Below, piece after piece: positions 19,401 to 25,493 of a stretch of DNA of 64,000 nt (the stretch's first letter is position 1; every line of letters starts with the position of its first letter). The translations under genes and the position numbers were made by a program. The notes under the pieces are model-generated. The model was not told the origin of the DNA. It saw nothing but the letters and a program-made list of their open reading frames with translations, and made no database searches. The DNA is from Mycolicibacterium sp. P9-64 (GTDB lineage Bacteria > Actinomycetota > Actinomycetes > Mycobacteriales > Mycobacteriaceae), in assembly GCF_008329605.1 (NCBI RefSeq), contig NZ_NPKO01000010.1, forward strand, positions 1-64,000, read 5' to 3'.

Positions 19401-19844
19401 TCCCACATGGCGACGGTGCTTGGGCTTCCCACGCCGGAGGCGATCGGCGAGGACCTCGCATTCTCCGATCACGGCTTCGACTCGCTGACCGCCGTCGAAC
19501 TGCGCAACCGGCTCAAGGCCGCGACGGGCCTGACGTTGTCACCGACGCTGATCTTCGACTACCCCAACCCCGCCGCGCTCGCCGACTACTTCCGCACGCA
19601 GCTGGGCGGCGAAGCCCAGGTACCGGAGGCCAGTTCGGTGGACGTCGAGCTGGCCCGCGTGGTGGCGTCGATTCCCGTGCAGCGGCTTCGCCAGGCTGGG
19701 GTGCTGGACCTGCTCCTCGAGCTGGCCAACGACACCGGCAGCGTCGACCAATCGGCCCAGCCGATGACCAGAGCGCGCGACATCGCCGACATGGACCTCC
19801 AGGACCTGCTCGCGGCATTCGACGACGAAGCCGACCCCCAGTAG
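7440..19844 (+). CDS. pks12: Mycoketide synthase, bimodular type I polyketide synthase
   Basis: A 4134-residue protein with two complete modules, each KS-AT-DH-ER-KR-ACP. Module 1: docking coil 1-33, KS about 35-460 (Cys203), AT about 550-850 (Ser642), DH from about 915 (His950), ER about 1345-1655, KR about 1665-1855, ACP Ser1990. Module 2: KS about 2047-2475 (Cys2217), AT about 2563-2870 (Ser2661), DH (His2962), ER about 3370-3690, KR about 3696-3880, ACP Ser4015, then a 70-residue tail. AT1 has GHSQGE and YASH (methylmalonyl type); AT2 has GHSIGE and HAFH (malonyl type). Both KRs keep LDD. No thioesterase is present. Length, layout and the first residues match M. tuberculosis Pks12 (4151 residues as I recall), which makes mycoketide for mannosyl phosphomycoketide by repeated use of both modules. 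Confidence 0.95.
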   Translation: MVDQLGHATEALRKALLQVERLKTQNRSLVERSVEPIAIVGMACRYPGGVDSPESLWEVVSQGRDVVTDFPTDRGWDVAGLFDPDPDAPGKSYARSGGFVENAAGFDAGFFGIAPSEALAMDPQQRMLLELSWEALERGGVDPTSLRGSATGVFAGVISGGYGMSADVIEGYRLTGMTSSVTSGRVAYVLGLEGPAVSVDTACSSSLVALHMAVQALRLGECDLALAGGVTVNATPTIFVEFSRHRGLAPDGRCKPYAGAADGVGWAEGGGVLVVERLTDAQRSGHRVLAVVRGSAVNQDGASNGLTAPNGPSQQRVVRAALANAGLSAAQVDVVEGHGTGTPLGDPIEAQALLATYGQDRSRPLWLGSVKSNMGHTQAAAGVAGVIKMVMAMRHQTVPATLHVDAPSPHVDWTAGAVSLVTEARPWQTGETPRRAGISSFGISGTNAHVILESPPAVPSAEGHAAARIRPFVLSAKSATALSGQARRLQDYLDSHHEVDVRDVAWTLAGRAVFDHRAVVIGADRAALVAGLADEASQAVRGHATGVSKTAFVFPGQGSQWLGMGLELLDGSEVFANQINACAEALGEFVDWSLLEVLRGVPGAPGLDRVDVVQPALFAIMVSLAEMWRSVGVTPDAVIGHSQGEIAAAYVAGALSLRDAARVVALRSKLLVALSGEAGMVSLACSAERAAELLLDLGDGAGIAAVNGRSAVVVSGEGSALDELVRQCEALEIRVRRIDVDYASHSAQVEVIRDQLVGSLAGIEPSSSRIAFFSTVTGDLVDTATLDAEYWFRNIRQTVQFDGAVRSACGNGYRAFIECSPHPALIAGVEDAVNDCTDAADPIVVPSLGRDDGGLDRFLASAAQAFVAGIPVSWRQACDEGQLLELPTYAFERRRFWLSGGGSGSSNATGFGQSGASHPLLGAVVEVPETGQVLLTGRLTAASQSWLADHAVGGVVLFPGAGFVELVIRAGDEVGCSRVEELVLQAPLVVAPSGVPVRVVVGAADQSGSRAVSVFSRPGDEGSEWTLHAEAVVSADGVGTPATDLSVWPPAGAVAVDVTDAYQSLTARGYEYGPAFRGLTAMWRRGDEVFAEVALPQDVQAGEFGVHPALLDASLHALAFAADDQQLALPFSWQGVSLHAAAASAVRVRIVPTGAHSVSIELADGLGLPVLSVGSMTVRPINADQLALAGHGSSEGELLELEWSPAPTSEPAPAPDDVVVFESGPTSTPFEVEDVRTAVHAVLARVQAWLAEPSGVLVVVTRAAVALPGEDVTDLAGSAVWGLVRAAQTENPGRIVLADVDGPVDVPAILAVGEPQVVMRGGVAHVPRVVRNHGTESLLAAPSSGRPWRLGITESGTFDNLALEEVPNADQPLRPGHIRVEMRAVAANFRDVMITLGMFTHDALLGSEGAGVVVEIGPDVTGLAVGDAVMGLFPEGTGTRVEADARLIAPIPPGWSDAEAAAALVVFTTAFYGLRELAKVEPGQSILIHAATGGVGLAAVQLARHWGLDVYATASRPKWDTLRALGFDDDHIGDSRTCDFEEKFMAATGGRGFDVVLDSLAGDFVDASLRLLPRGGVFLEMGKTDIRDADTVAAAHPGVHYRAFDLFEPGRPRMGEYVVELSGMFASGVLRPLPVTTFDVRRAPAALRYLSQARHIGKIVLTMPDAWAQGTVLIAGGTGMAGASVARHLVANHGVRQLLLLSRRGLDAPGAVDLVRDLTDAGTHVQVVAADAADREQLTAALAAVDGEHPLSAVIHATGVLDDAVIGSLTPARVDTVLRAKVDAAWNLHELTRTSNPAAFVMFSSMAGIVGSAGQANYGAANAFVDALAAHRRATGLPGTSLAWGLWERASDMTGHLGDADLARMGRDGILALSTDAAMALLDSALVIGEPLLAPVRIDRGALRARSTAGLLPPMFAKLASTSGRRRVDDSLVAAKSKSALAQRLHGLTDDAQQALVLDLLRAHMSTVLGTVEPEAIAPEVAFSDHGFDSLTAVELRNRLRTATGLSLSPTLIFDYPTPSALAGYIRQELAGVPQAVTQTVTTTSVIDEPIAIVGMSCRYPGGVDSPEALWDMVAGGRDVLSDFPTDRGWDLAALFDADPDAPGKSYANTGGFLYDAADFDPAFFGVSPVEALAMDPQQRLFLELAWEALERGGFDPASLRGSATGVYAGIYAQGYGMGSDGAEGFRLTGQASSVASGRVSYVLGLEGPAVSIDTACSSSLVALHMAVQALRLGECDLALAGGVTINATPDIFVEFSRQRGLSSDGRCKAFAGAADGTGFADGGGILVVERLSDAQRLGHRVLALVRGSAINQDGASNGLTAPNGPSQQRVLRAALANAGLSGAEVDVVEAHGTGTTLGDPIEAQALLATYGQDRRHPLWLGSVKSNMGHTQAAAGVAGIIKMIQSMRHQQLPATLHVDEPTPHVDWSMGSVALLTEARPWPSNGTPRRAGVSSFGISGTNAHVIIEQAPPDDSRAVDVRTPSVVPWALSAKSSEALTDNARRIATHVGAHPELDAVDVAWTLGGRSVFPHRAVVLGADRDQLLGELLSLADDQVGQGGFRGRASGSGKLAFVFPGQGAQVLGMGRELHAEYPAFADAFDAATRELDRHLLRPIRDVMWGSNATVLDSTEYAQPALFVVEVALFRLVESFGVTPDYVLGHSIGELTAAHVAGVLSLENAAALVAARGRLMQRQPDGGAMVAISSSEADVLPLLRDGVAIAAVNGPASVVISGPQDAVRSIAEQARAQGRRVHQLAVSHAFHSELMEPMLDEFNTVASGMSLAPATIPVVSNVTGTLADADFGSAPYWARHIRGTVRFADSARFLESVGVTRFLELGPASGLTASVEQSLPDAEPVTASTIRKDRPESTTLLSALAELNVAGMRVDWRRTVPGGRLVDLPTYAFQRRRFWLSERTSGSTDAAGLGLTGTDHALLGAVVESPETGGVVLTGRLSVSSHPWLADHAVGGVVLFPGAGFVELAIRAGDEVGCSRVDELMLHAPMVLAADGVAVQVVVSAADDAGNRVVSIFSRQAAESSTWVLHAEGELAVASSQPGADLSIWPPVGAREVAVTDAYAQLSARGYEYGPTFQGLSAMWRRGDEVFAEVAIPSDLPSAGFGVHPALLDGALHAVVLSTDSDRSAPHVRGDELALPFSWQKVSLHASGATAVRARIAPNGPSSMAIDLADGLGLPVLSVESMVARPVTAQQLAAAVGGSGGGELFEVTWSPVPSTSAPHTDGVVEVFESRTDTAESDDGSAVYRAVHAALARVQAWLAEPAGVLLVVTRGAVALPGEDVTDLAGAAVWGLVRAAQTEHPGRIVLVDTDCDVDPVALSAGVIATGEPQVVVRGDVLHIARVLPSHAAETVLTPPPGGAPWRLAVSTAGTFDDLTLQEIPDADVPLETGRIRVAVRAIAANFRDVMITLGLYPGDAVLGIEAAGVVVDVGPGVSGVSVGDRVMGLFPDGTGTTATTDARLVLPVPADWGFPQAAGFTVGFATAFFALRRLADVRQGQSVLIHAATGGVGMAAVQLARHWGLEVFATASQAKWDTLRAMGFDDDHIGDSRTCDFEQKFLDATAGRGVDVVLDSLAGDFVDASLRLLPRGGVFLEMGKTDVRDADAVASAHPGVRYRAFDLFEAGPDGIGEMLAGLVALSDTGVLQPLPVSRWDVRRAPAALRYLSQARHVGKVVMTMPDAWATGTVLITGGTGMVGAAVARHVVTDHGARDLLLVSRRGPDAPGSDDLAAELTAAGARVTVIAADVSDRDALAKVLAGIDHPRALSAVFHAAGVLDDAVLTSLTPDRVDTVLRAKVDAADNLHQLTRDLDLAAFVMFSSMAGLVGASGQANYSAANAYLDALAVHRRAVGLPAMSLGWGLWERASGMTGHLETADLARLSRDGIMAMTVPDALGLFDTALIVDEPFLIPARIDRTALRAKSAAGTLPPMFNDLISGPARRQVGDSLAAAQSRSALSARLATLASDDQHRLLLDLVRSHMATVLGLPTPEAIGEDLAFSDHGFDSLTAVELRNRLKAATGLTLSPTLIFDYPNPAALADYFRTQLGGEAQVPEASSVDVELARVVASIPVQRLRQAGVLDLLLELANDTGSVDQSAQPMTRARDIADMDLQDLLAAFDDEADPQ
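12018..12061 (+). repeat. Exact 44-base repeat within pks12 (copy at 18093-18136)
   Basis: The ER domains of the two modules share an identical 44-base stretch at 12018-12061 and 18093-18136, coding for a segment beginning FDDDHIGDSRTCDFE. Many shorter identical blocks occur in the KS, DH and ACP parts. They show that the modules arose by internal duplication or are kept similar by gene conversion. Recombination between the copies would delete or add one module. Confidence 0.85.
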
Positions 19845-19881
19845 GGGCGATGAGCGCTTGCGCGAAGAGCAGATTGCACGT

Positions 19882-22281
19882 ATGAGAGTCGTCGTTGCAG
19901 GGGTCGAGGGTCCCGTCGGCCAGGGGGTTGCCGCGCGGCTGGTCAGCCTCGGCCACGACGTCATCGGAGTCGGTCCCCGAAGACCCGAGAGTTGGCCGGG
20001 CTCAGTCGTGTTCATCACTGCCGACGTCACGGACGACGCGACGCTCACCCACGTATTCATGGGTGCGGTCGCCGTCGTGCACTGCGGTCCGGAGGACGAA
20101 GGTACCTCGGTGCTCGTCGACACCGCAGCGGCCGCAGGGGTTGGCCACGTGGTCGTTGCGTCGAGGCTGCCATCCGAGCGCGCGGGTCTGACCGTCATCC
20201 GCACGCCGATGATGTTGGGCCGCAACGTCGACGACGATTGCCTGCGCCGCTTCGTTGGGCCCTTCGTGCCGGACGACGGTTCCGCGGACGCACCGCTGCA
20301 GGTGGTCCATCCCGAGGACGTCCAGCGTGCCTTCGTACACGCGCTCACCGCATCCGAGCCCGGCCCCGCCACCGTCGACGTCGCAGCCGACGGCCACACC
20401 ACGATCAGGGCCATCGCAAACGCAGTCGGCAGACCGGTGATCAGAGTCCCGTGGCGCCGCGGTCGAGCCGCCCCGCCGCAACTCGACGCGAGCGGAGTGT
20501 CGTCGTGGAGCGCGTCGGAGTGCGTCGCCGATTTCACGCTTGCCTGCCGTGGCCGGATGACATTCGGCGACAAGGTCTTTGCGTTGCCGTGGCGGCTGCC
20601 ACGAGTGCGACGAATCCCTGCCGTCGACGCGCCCGCCCCCGATGGCGTGGCCCCGGTGCCCGCGGGCATCGACAACGCCAACGGCGAGTTCGACACTCCG
20701 ATCGACCCGCGCTTCCCGGCGTTCGTCGCGACCAATCTCTCCGAGGCGCTGGCCGGACCGTTCACGCCATCGTCGGCGTCGGTGTCGGTGCTCGGCACGC
20801 GAGCCTCGGGCATGGTGATCGCCGCGCGGCTGCGACCGGGCGGAGCCGTGCAGCGCGAGATGTCGGTTCGTACCACTGGGGTGTTCGGGCACCGGCTGTA
20901 TGCCGGACTGACGTCGGGCCACTTCATGGCGCAGACGGTGCCGTTGGTCGACCCCGAGTTGATCCTGGCCGCGTTCTTCGGCCGCACCGTCGAGGGGCTC
21001 GAACTGTTCGGCGATCGACGGCCGCCGGTCGAGCCGCGTGGGTTCGGCAAGCAGCTGCGCGCGGTGGCGACGTTCGCGAACAACCTCTTGGTGCTGTCGG
21101 CCGGCTCGTTCCGCGACACCCGCGACTTCGTCGCCGACGTCGCGCGATTGGAGCAGCAAGCCACCGACGCGGCGGTCCTCGATGACCGCCGCCTGCAGAC
21201 GCTCGTGCTGCTGGCCCGCGATCACGTCGTCCATGGCTGGGTGCTGGCATCGGCGTCGATCCTGGTGAGCCACGCGTACGGCGTGATCCTGCGGCTGCTT
21301 GCGGGGCGCGAAGTGATGCCAACGACGGGCCCGGACTTGGCGAGCGCGCAGTCGCTGGAGGCCGTGCACCGACTCGTCGAGCTGGCGGGCACCGAGCCCG
21401 CCGCCGCTGAACTGCTCGCGCAGCCGGCCATCGATCTCGCGACCCTTGCCGAGCGTGCACCCCGGTTCGTCGCGGCGCTGCACCGCGAGTTGGCTCTCGT
21501 CGGCCACCGCGGACCTGGCGAGGTCGAGATGCGCAGCACCACCTACGCCGACGATCCGACCCAGCTGATGCGGATGGTGGCCAAGGCGTTGGTTGCCGGG
21601 CCACGGGAGGCACCCCCACCGCCACGCATTCCCGGCCCGTTGACCCCGATCGCGGCGGCTGCCGCAAGCCAGTTGCGCGAGCGCGAGGTGCGGCGCGACC
21701 GGATGGTGCGAGCCATCTGGGTGTTGCGGACGCTGCTGCGTGAGCATGGGCGCCGACTCGTCGCGGCAGGCCGGCTGGCCGAGGCCGACGACGTCTTCTA
21801 CCTGCTCGTCGACGAACTCGATGCGCCGCCGCCCGACATGGCGGCCGTCGTGGCCAGGCGCAGGGCCCAACAGCAGGCGCTCGAACTGCTGGTGCCACCC
21901 GAGGCGTTCAGCGGGACGTGGCGGCCGACGCCCGCTCCCGGTGCGGCCCTGGCTGGCGGGGAGACCCTGCGAGGCATGGGTGTCGGCGGCGGCCGGGCTC
22001 GCGGCCTGGTCAGGGTCGTCCACGCAGGGACGATCGACGATCTGCAGCCCGGTGAGGTGCTCGTCGCGAAGGTCACCGACATCGGCTACACCCCGGCGTT
22101 CGCCTACGCCGCCGCGGTCGTCACCGAATTGGGCGGCCCGATATCGCACGCCGCGATCGTCGCGCGGGAGTTCGGAGTGCCCTGCGTGGTCAATGCGCGC
22201 GGGGCGACGACCCGGCTGGCGACGGGCACGCTCATCGAGGTCGACGGCGCGTCGGGCGAGGTGACGGTGCTCCCAGAATGA
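19882..22281 (+). CDS. SDR epimerase domain fused to PEP synthase-like phosphohistidine region (Rv2047c-like)
   Basis: About 799 residues. Residues 1 to about 230 form an NAD-binding short-chain epimerase domain, starting MRVVVAGVEGPVGQGV. The middle part (about 250-650) has the GHRGPGEVEM stretch typical of the central region of rifampicin phosphotransferase and PEP synthase proteins. The end holds the swivelling phosphohistidine domain with GGPISHAAIVAREFG, His756 being the expected phosphorylated residue. There is no ATP-grasp domain to charge that histidine. ATG at 19882 is chosen because the epimerase fold begins there; an in-frame TTG at 19858 would add eight residues. It follows pks12 closely, as I recall Rv2047c follows pks12 in M. 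tuberculosis, which suggests a role with the mycoketide pathway. The reaction is unknown. Confidence 0.8.
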   Translation: MRVVVAGVEGPVGQGVAARLVSLGHDVIGVGPRRPESWPGSVVFITADVTDDATLTHVFMGAVAVVHCGPEDEGTSVLVDTAAAAGVGHVVVASRLPSERAGLTVIRTPMMLGRNVDDDCLRRFVGPFVPDDGSADAPLQVVHPEDVQRAFVHALTASEPGPATVDVAADGHTTIRAIANAVGRPVIRVPWRRGRAAPPQLDASGVSSWSASECVADFTLACRGRMTFGDKVFALPWRLPRVRRIPAVDAPAPDGVAPVPAGIDNANGEFDTPIDPRFPAFVATNLSEALAGPFTPSSASVSVLGTRASGMVIAARLRPGGAVQREMSVRTTGVFGHRLYAGLTSGHFMAQTVPLVDPELILAAFFGRTVEGLELFGDRRPPVEPRGFGKQLRAVATFANNLLVLSAGSFRDTRDFVADVARLEQQATDAAVLDDRRLQTLVLLARDHVVHGWVLASASILVSHAYGVILRLLAGREVMPTTGPDLASAQSLEAVHRLVELAGTEPAAAELLAQPAIDLATLAERAPRFVAALHRELALVGHRGPGEVEMRSTTYADDPTQLMRMVAKALVAGPREAPPPPRIPGPLTPIAAAAASQLREREVRRDRMVRAIWVLRTLLREHGRRLVAAGRLAEADDVFYLLVDELDAPPPDMAAVVARRRAQQQALELLVPPEAFSGTWRPTPAPGAALAGGETLRGMGVGGGRARGLVRVVHAGTIDDLQPGEVLVAKVTDIGYTPAFAYAAAVVTELGGPISHAAIVAREFGVPCVVNARGATTRLATGTLIEVDGASGEVTVLPE

Positions 22282-22364
22282 CAGGGACTGACGACACCTC
22301 CCCGTCGCTTCGCTCGCCCCACGTGCCCGATCGTGTTCTCGACGGGTGTCATATCGTGACGGTC

Positions 22365-23591
22365 ATGGACTTCGCGATGTCGGCCAAGGGGCAGGACTAC
22401 CACCAACGACTCACCGATTTCATGACGGAGTTCGTGTTCCCTGCCGAAGCCTCCTACGAGGCGTACCGCCACGAGAAGGGGCCGGGTGACCACACGGTCC
22501 CGCCGATCATCGAGGAGTTGAAGCCCAAGGCCAAGGAGCGCGGGCTGTGGAACCTCTTCCTGCCGTCCGAGTCGGGGCTGACCAACTTGGAGTACGCGCC
22601 GCTGGCCGAGCTGACCGGCTGGAGCATGGAGATCGCGCCGGAGGTGACGAACTGCGCGGCGCCGGACACCGGCAACATGGAGACGCTGCACCTGTTCGCC
22701 AACGAGGAGCAGAGCAAGCAGTGGCTCGAGCCATTGCTGAACGGCGAGATCCGCAGTGCGTTCGCGATGACCGAGCCCGCGGTGGCCTCCAGCGATGCCC
22801 GCAACATCCAGACCACCATGCTGCGCGACGGCGGCGACTACGTCATCAACGGTCGCAAGTGGTGGATCTCGGGCGCGGCAGACCCGCGTTGCAAGCTCCT
22901 CATCGTGATGGGACGGACCAACCCCGACGCGGCAAGTCACCAACAGCAGTCGATGATCCTGGTCCCCGTCGACACCCCCGGTGTGTCGATCGAACGTTCG
23001 CTGCCGGTGTTCGGCTGGCAGGACCAGCACGGGCACTGCGAGGTGTCGTTCGACAACGTGCGCGTGCCTGCCTCGAATCTGCTCCACGAGGAGGGCAGCG
23101 GGTTCGCGATCGCGCAGGCCCGGCTCGGACCCGGCCGGATCCACCACTGCATGCGCGCGATCGGTGTCGCCGAGCGGGCGCTGGCATTGATGGTCGATCG
23201 GGTGAACAACCGCATCGCATTCGGTAAGCCGTTGGCCGAGCAGGGCGTGGTGCAGCAGCAGGTTGCGCTGTCCCGCAACGAGATCGACCAGGCTCGGCTG
23301 TTGTGTCACAAGGCGGCGTGGGTGATCGACCAGAAGGGCAACAAGGAAGCGCGCAACGAGGTGGCGATGATCAAGGCGGTCGCCCCGCAAATGGCGTGCA
23401 ACGTCATCGACCGCGCCATCCAGGTGCACGGTGCTGCAGGCGTCAGTGACGACACCGTCCTCGCGCGGCTGTACGGCTGGCACCGTGCGATGCGGCTGTT
23501 CGACGGACCCGACGAGGTGCACATCCGTAGCATCGCGCGCGCCGAACTCGGCCGCGAGAAGTCCGCGTTCGCCGCTGCGGTGACCCCGTAG
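22365..23591 (+). CDS. fadE2: Acyl-CoA dehydrogenase, FadE2/ACAD10-11-like
   Basis: A protein of about 408 residues in the acyl-CoA dehydrogenase fold: FAMTEPAVASSDARN is the FAD/substrate signature and QVHGAAGVSDDTVLA lies near the C-terminus. Where other members have FEGTNQIQ with the catalytic Glu, this one has LFDGPDEVH, the form seen in the ACAD10/11-like group, so an Asp may replace the Glu. The start is uncertain. ATG at 22365 matches the usual family beginning MDFAMS, while an in-frame ATG at 22278 overlaps the previous stop as ATGA and would add 29 residues; neither has a good ribosome binding site. The next gene, ptpB, overlaps its stop by one base. The same pair (Rv0154c-Rv0153c) exists in M. 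tuberculosis. Confidence 0.85.
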   Translation: MDFAMSAKGQDYHQRLTDFMTEFVFPAEASYEAYRHEKGPGDHTVPPIIEELKPKAKERGLWNLFLPSESGLTNLEYAPLAELTGWSMEIAPEVTNCAAPDTGNMETLHLFANEEQSKQWLEPLLNGEIRSAFAMTEPAVASSDARNIQTTMLRDGGDYVINGRKWWISGAADPRCKLLIVMGRTNPDAASHQQQSMILVPVDTPGVSIERSLPVFGWQDQHGHCEVSFDNVRVPASNLLHEEGSGFAIAQARLGPGRIHHCMRAIGVAERALALMVDRVNNRIAFGKPLAEQGVVQQQVALSRNEIDQARLLCHKAAWVIDQKGNKEARNEVAMIKAVAPQMACNVIDRAIQVHGAAGVSDDTVLARLYGWHRAMRLFDGPDEVHIRSIARAELGREKSAFAAAVTP

Positions 23592-24406
23592 TGGCGGGCG
23601 ACGATCTATCCGGGGCGTGGAACTTTCGCGACGTCGCGGTGGAGACGGGAATCCGGCCGGGGCGGTTCTTCCGGTCCAGTGAGCTGACCCGCCTCGACGA
23701 CGATGGCCGTGACGCCATGGTGCGGCTGGGCATCACCGACGTCGCGGACCTGCGGTCGTTGAGTGAGGTCCAGAAGCGCGGATCGGGCCTGGTGCCCGAC
23801 GGTGTCGCGGTTCACCTGCTGCCGTTCCACGAGCTCTCCAACCAGGCTGCTGCCGAGGGCAGCACCGAAGCGCCGCACGAGTACGCCTTCGAGCGGATGA
23901 TGACCGAGAAGCCCGATGACGAGGCCGTCGCCGTTGCGGCAGCGCGCTTCATGACCGAGGAGTACCGGCGTTTCCCCAACCTGGCCGGCGCACATCTTGC
24001 GGTGCGCCAGGTCATTTCGATGCTGGCCGATGAGCGGCCCGTCATCACGCACTGCTTCGCGGGCAAGGACAGAACCGGCTTCACCGTCGCGGTGACACTC
24101 GCGGCCGTCGGCGTGCCCGACGAGGCGATCATGACCGACTTCCTGCGGAGCAACGAGGCGGTGCCGTCACTGCGGCTGCGCATCCTCGAATCGATTCGCA
24201 ATCGGGCAGGCGAGGGCGCGACGGACGAGATCCTGACGTTCGCCGAGGCGCAGCTCACCGAAGAAGTGCTTGGGGTCCGTGAGGGCTACCTCGCTACGGC
24301 GCTGCACACCGTTGCCGAGGACTACGGATCTCTGCCGAATTACCTTGACGCGCTCGGCGTGACCAGCGAACAGGTGGATCGGCTGCGGACCAACCTGCTG
24401 GCCTGA
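23591..24406 (+). CDS. ptpB: Protein tyrosine phosphatase PtpB
   Basis: A 271-residue homologue of mycobacterial PtpB (Rv0153c, about 276 residues). The phosphatase P-loop is HCFAGKDRTG with nucleophile Cys155, and the protein opens with the family pattern GAWNFRDV and RPGRFFRSSEL. This signature is shared with lipid and phosphoinositide phosphatases, and the M. tuberculosis enzyme is known for dual activity and export into host cells. No classical signal peptide is seen. Start is GTG at 23591, sharing one base with the fadE2 stop, so the two are translated together. In an environmental mycobacterium its target is unknown. Confidence 0.88.
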   Translation: MAGDDLSGAWNFRDVAVETGIRPGRFFRSSELTRLDDDGRDAMVRLGITDVADLRSLSEVQKRGSGLVPDGVAVHLLPFHELSNQAAAEGSTEAPHEYAFERMMTEKPDDEAVAVAAARFMTEEYRRFPNLAGAHLAVRQVISMLADERPVITHCFAGKDRTGFTVAVTLAAVGVPDEAIMTDFLRSNEAVPSLRLRILESIRNRAGEGATDEILTFAEAQLTEEVLGVREGYLATALHTVAEDYGSLPNYLDALGVTSEQVDRLRTNLLA

Positions 24407-24547
24407 TTGGCGCTGTCCATCTGGCCGGCTGCGCGTCACTCACCCCGCCCACAGCGGCGCTCGCCCAACGTGCGCTGGTGGCGGAACTCCGGCATGAAGC
24501 CCGCCATGCACGCACGTTGGACGCGTTCGCCGACTCCGTGCGCCGCG

Positions 24548-24868
24548 TCAGCCCTGCGGCACCTCGACGTCGGACATCAACACGCGCACACCACCGGTGG
24601 ACAACCTGCCCAAGGCCTCGAAGAACGCGCCTGCCTCTGGTGTCGTGACCGCAAGGCAGGCGGCGTCGTAGTCGGGGTAGTAGAGATCGATCATCCGGTA
24701 GGCAGGCGTCGGCGAGCCGTCCTCCTTGGGAAACACCTTCGACGCCTCGAAGCGAATGTGGCCGGGAATCTTGCGCGCGGCCTCCAATTGCTCAGCCCCG
24801 TAAGCTGCTTCGAACGCGCCCGGATCGGTGGGGTTGTCGTAGATGACCGTGATCTTCGTTTCAGACAT
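24548..24868 (-). CDS. EthD family protein
   Basis: A 106-residue single-domain protein with the ferredoxin-like EthD pattern: the first strand ITVIYDNPTDPGAFEAAY, a central YRMIDLYYPDYDAACLAV, and the FFEALGRLSTGG segment. EthD proteins form dimeric alpha-beta barrels; some assist oxidative degradation of ethers and aromatic compounds, but most have no assigned reaction. The ATG at 24868 is preceded by GGAGG seven bases upstream. It is convergent with ptpB, leaving a 141-base gap with no recognised feature, and lies 43 bases downstream of the DUF456 gene on the same strand. Confidence 0.8.
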   Translation of the reverse strand: MSETKITVIYDNPTDPGAFEAAYGAEQLEAARKIPGHIRFEASKVFPKEDGSPTPAYRMIDLYYPDYDAACLAVTTPEAGAFFEALGRLSTGGVRVLMSDVEVPQG

Positions 24869-24911
24869 GGCAGATCCTCCGCTTCATTTTTGTTGGTGAT
24901 GTTCGAGAAGG

Positions 24912-25394
24912 TCAGAAGAACACGACGGCGACCACCCAAGCCACCGTCGCGAGCAACCCTCCCGCGAGTTCCACCCCCACCGACAATGCGACGCCCTTGA
25001 TGGCGTGCACCGTCGACGTCCACGCGACCCGTTGGTCGCCTCGCTTCGCCAGCTCGGCGAGGTACACGCCGAGCACGAAGCCGAGCACAAGACCCAACAC
25101 CGGAACGACGAAGAACCCGATGATGCCGAGCACCGCTCCGGCAACCAGGCTCAACGTCCCGACATCGGCACTCTTCATCCGCCGCATGGGCCACAGATAC
25201 TTCACCAGTAGCGTGGCGGCGAGCAGTGCGGCGACCACGCCGAGCGTCACCCATGCCACCGTCGTCCGCTCGACGAGCGCCCACACCAGGATCGCGCCGA
25301 ACACCAGCACGGTGCCGGGCAGCAGCGGGACCAGGATGCCGACCAGTCCGACGGCGATCACGAGGGCGATCAGAACGATCCCGACTGTGCTCAC
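24912..25394 (-). CDS. DUF456 family membrane protein
   Basis: A 160-residue, very hydrophobic protein with four or five membrane helices. The repeated glycine-rich pattern (VGILVPLLPGTVLVFGA at the start and VLGFVLGVYLAELAKRGD later) matches the DUF456 family. Start is GTG at 25394. The family has no known function; the glycine-zipper-like helices suggest tight packing in the membrane. It lies in the gap between the oxidoreductase operon and the EthD gene, all on the minus strand. Confidence 0.78.
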   Translation of the reverse strand: MSTVGIVLIALVIAVGLVGILVPLLPGTVLVFGAILVWALVERTTVAWVTLGVVAALLAATLLVKYLWPMRRMKSADVGTLSLVAGAVLGIIGFFVVPVLGLVLGFVLGVYLAELAKRGDQRVAWTSTVHAIKGVALSVGVELAGGLLATVAWVVAVVFF

Positions 25395-25493
25395 GAAGCA
25401 AGTCTATTGAGCTGCGCTGAGAGATCGAGGACATCGTCGAAGGCCAGCGCCCGGGGCAACCTCATACCTGGATGTTCTTCGCGCAGGCGTTCA

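Noticed and set aside
20002..22149. Open frame of 715 codons on the minus strand
   Set aside because: It is antisense to the Rv2047c-like gene and has shadow-frame composition rich in Arg, Gly and His.
23591..24406. PtpB as evidence that the organism is a pathogen
   Set aside because: The gene and its partner fadE2 lie in a housekeeping context, and the complete fructose PTS and overall content fit an environmental mycobacterium.
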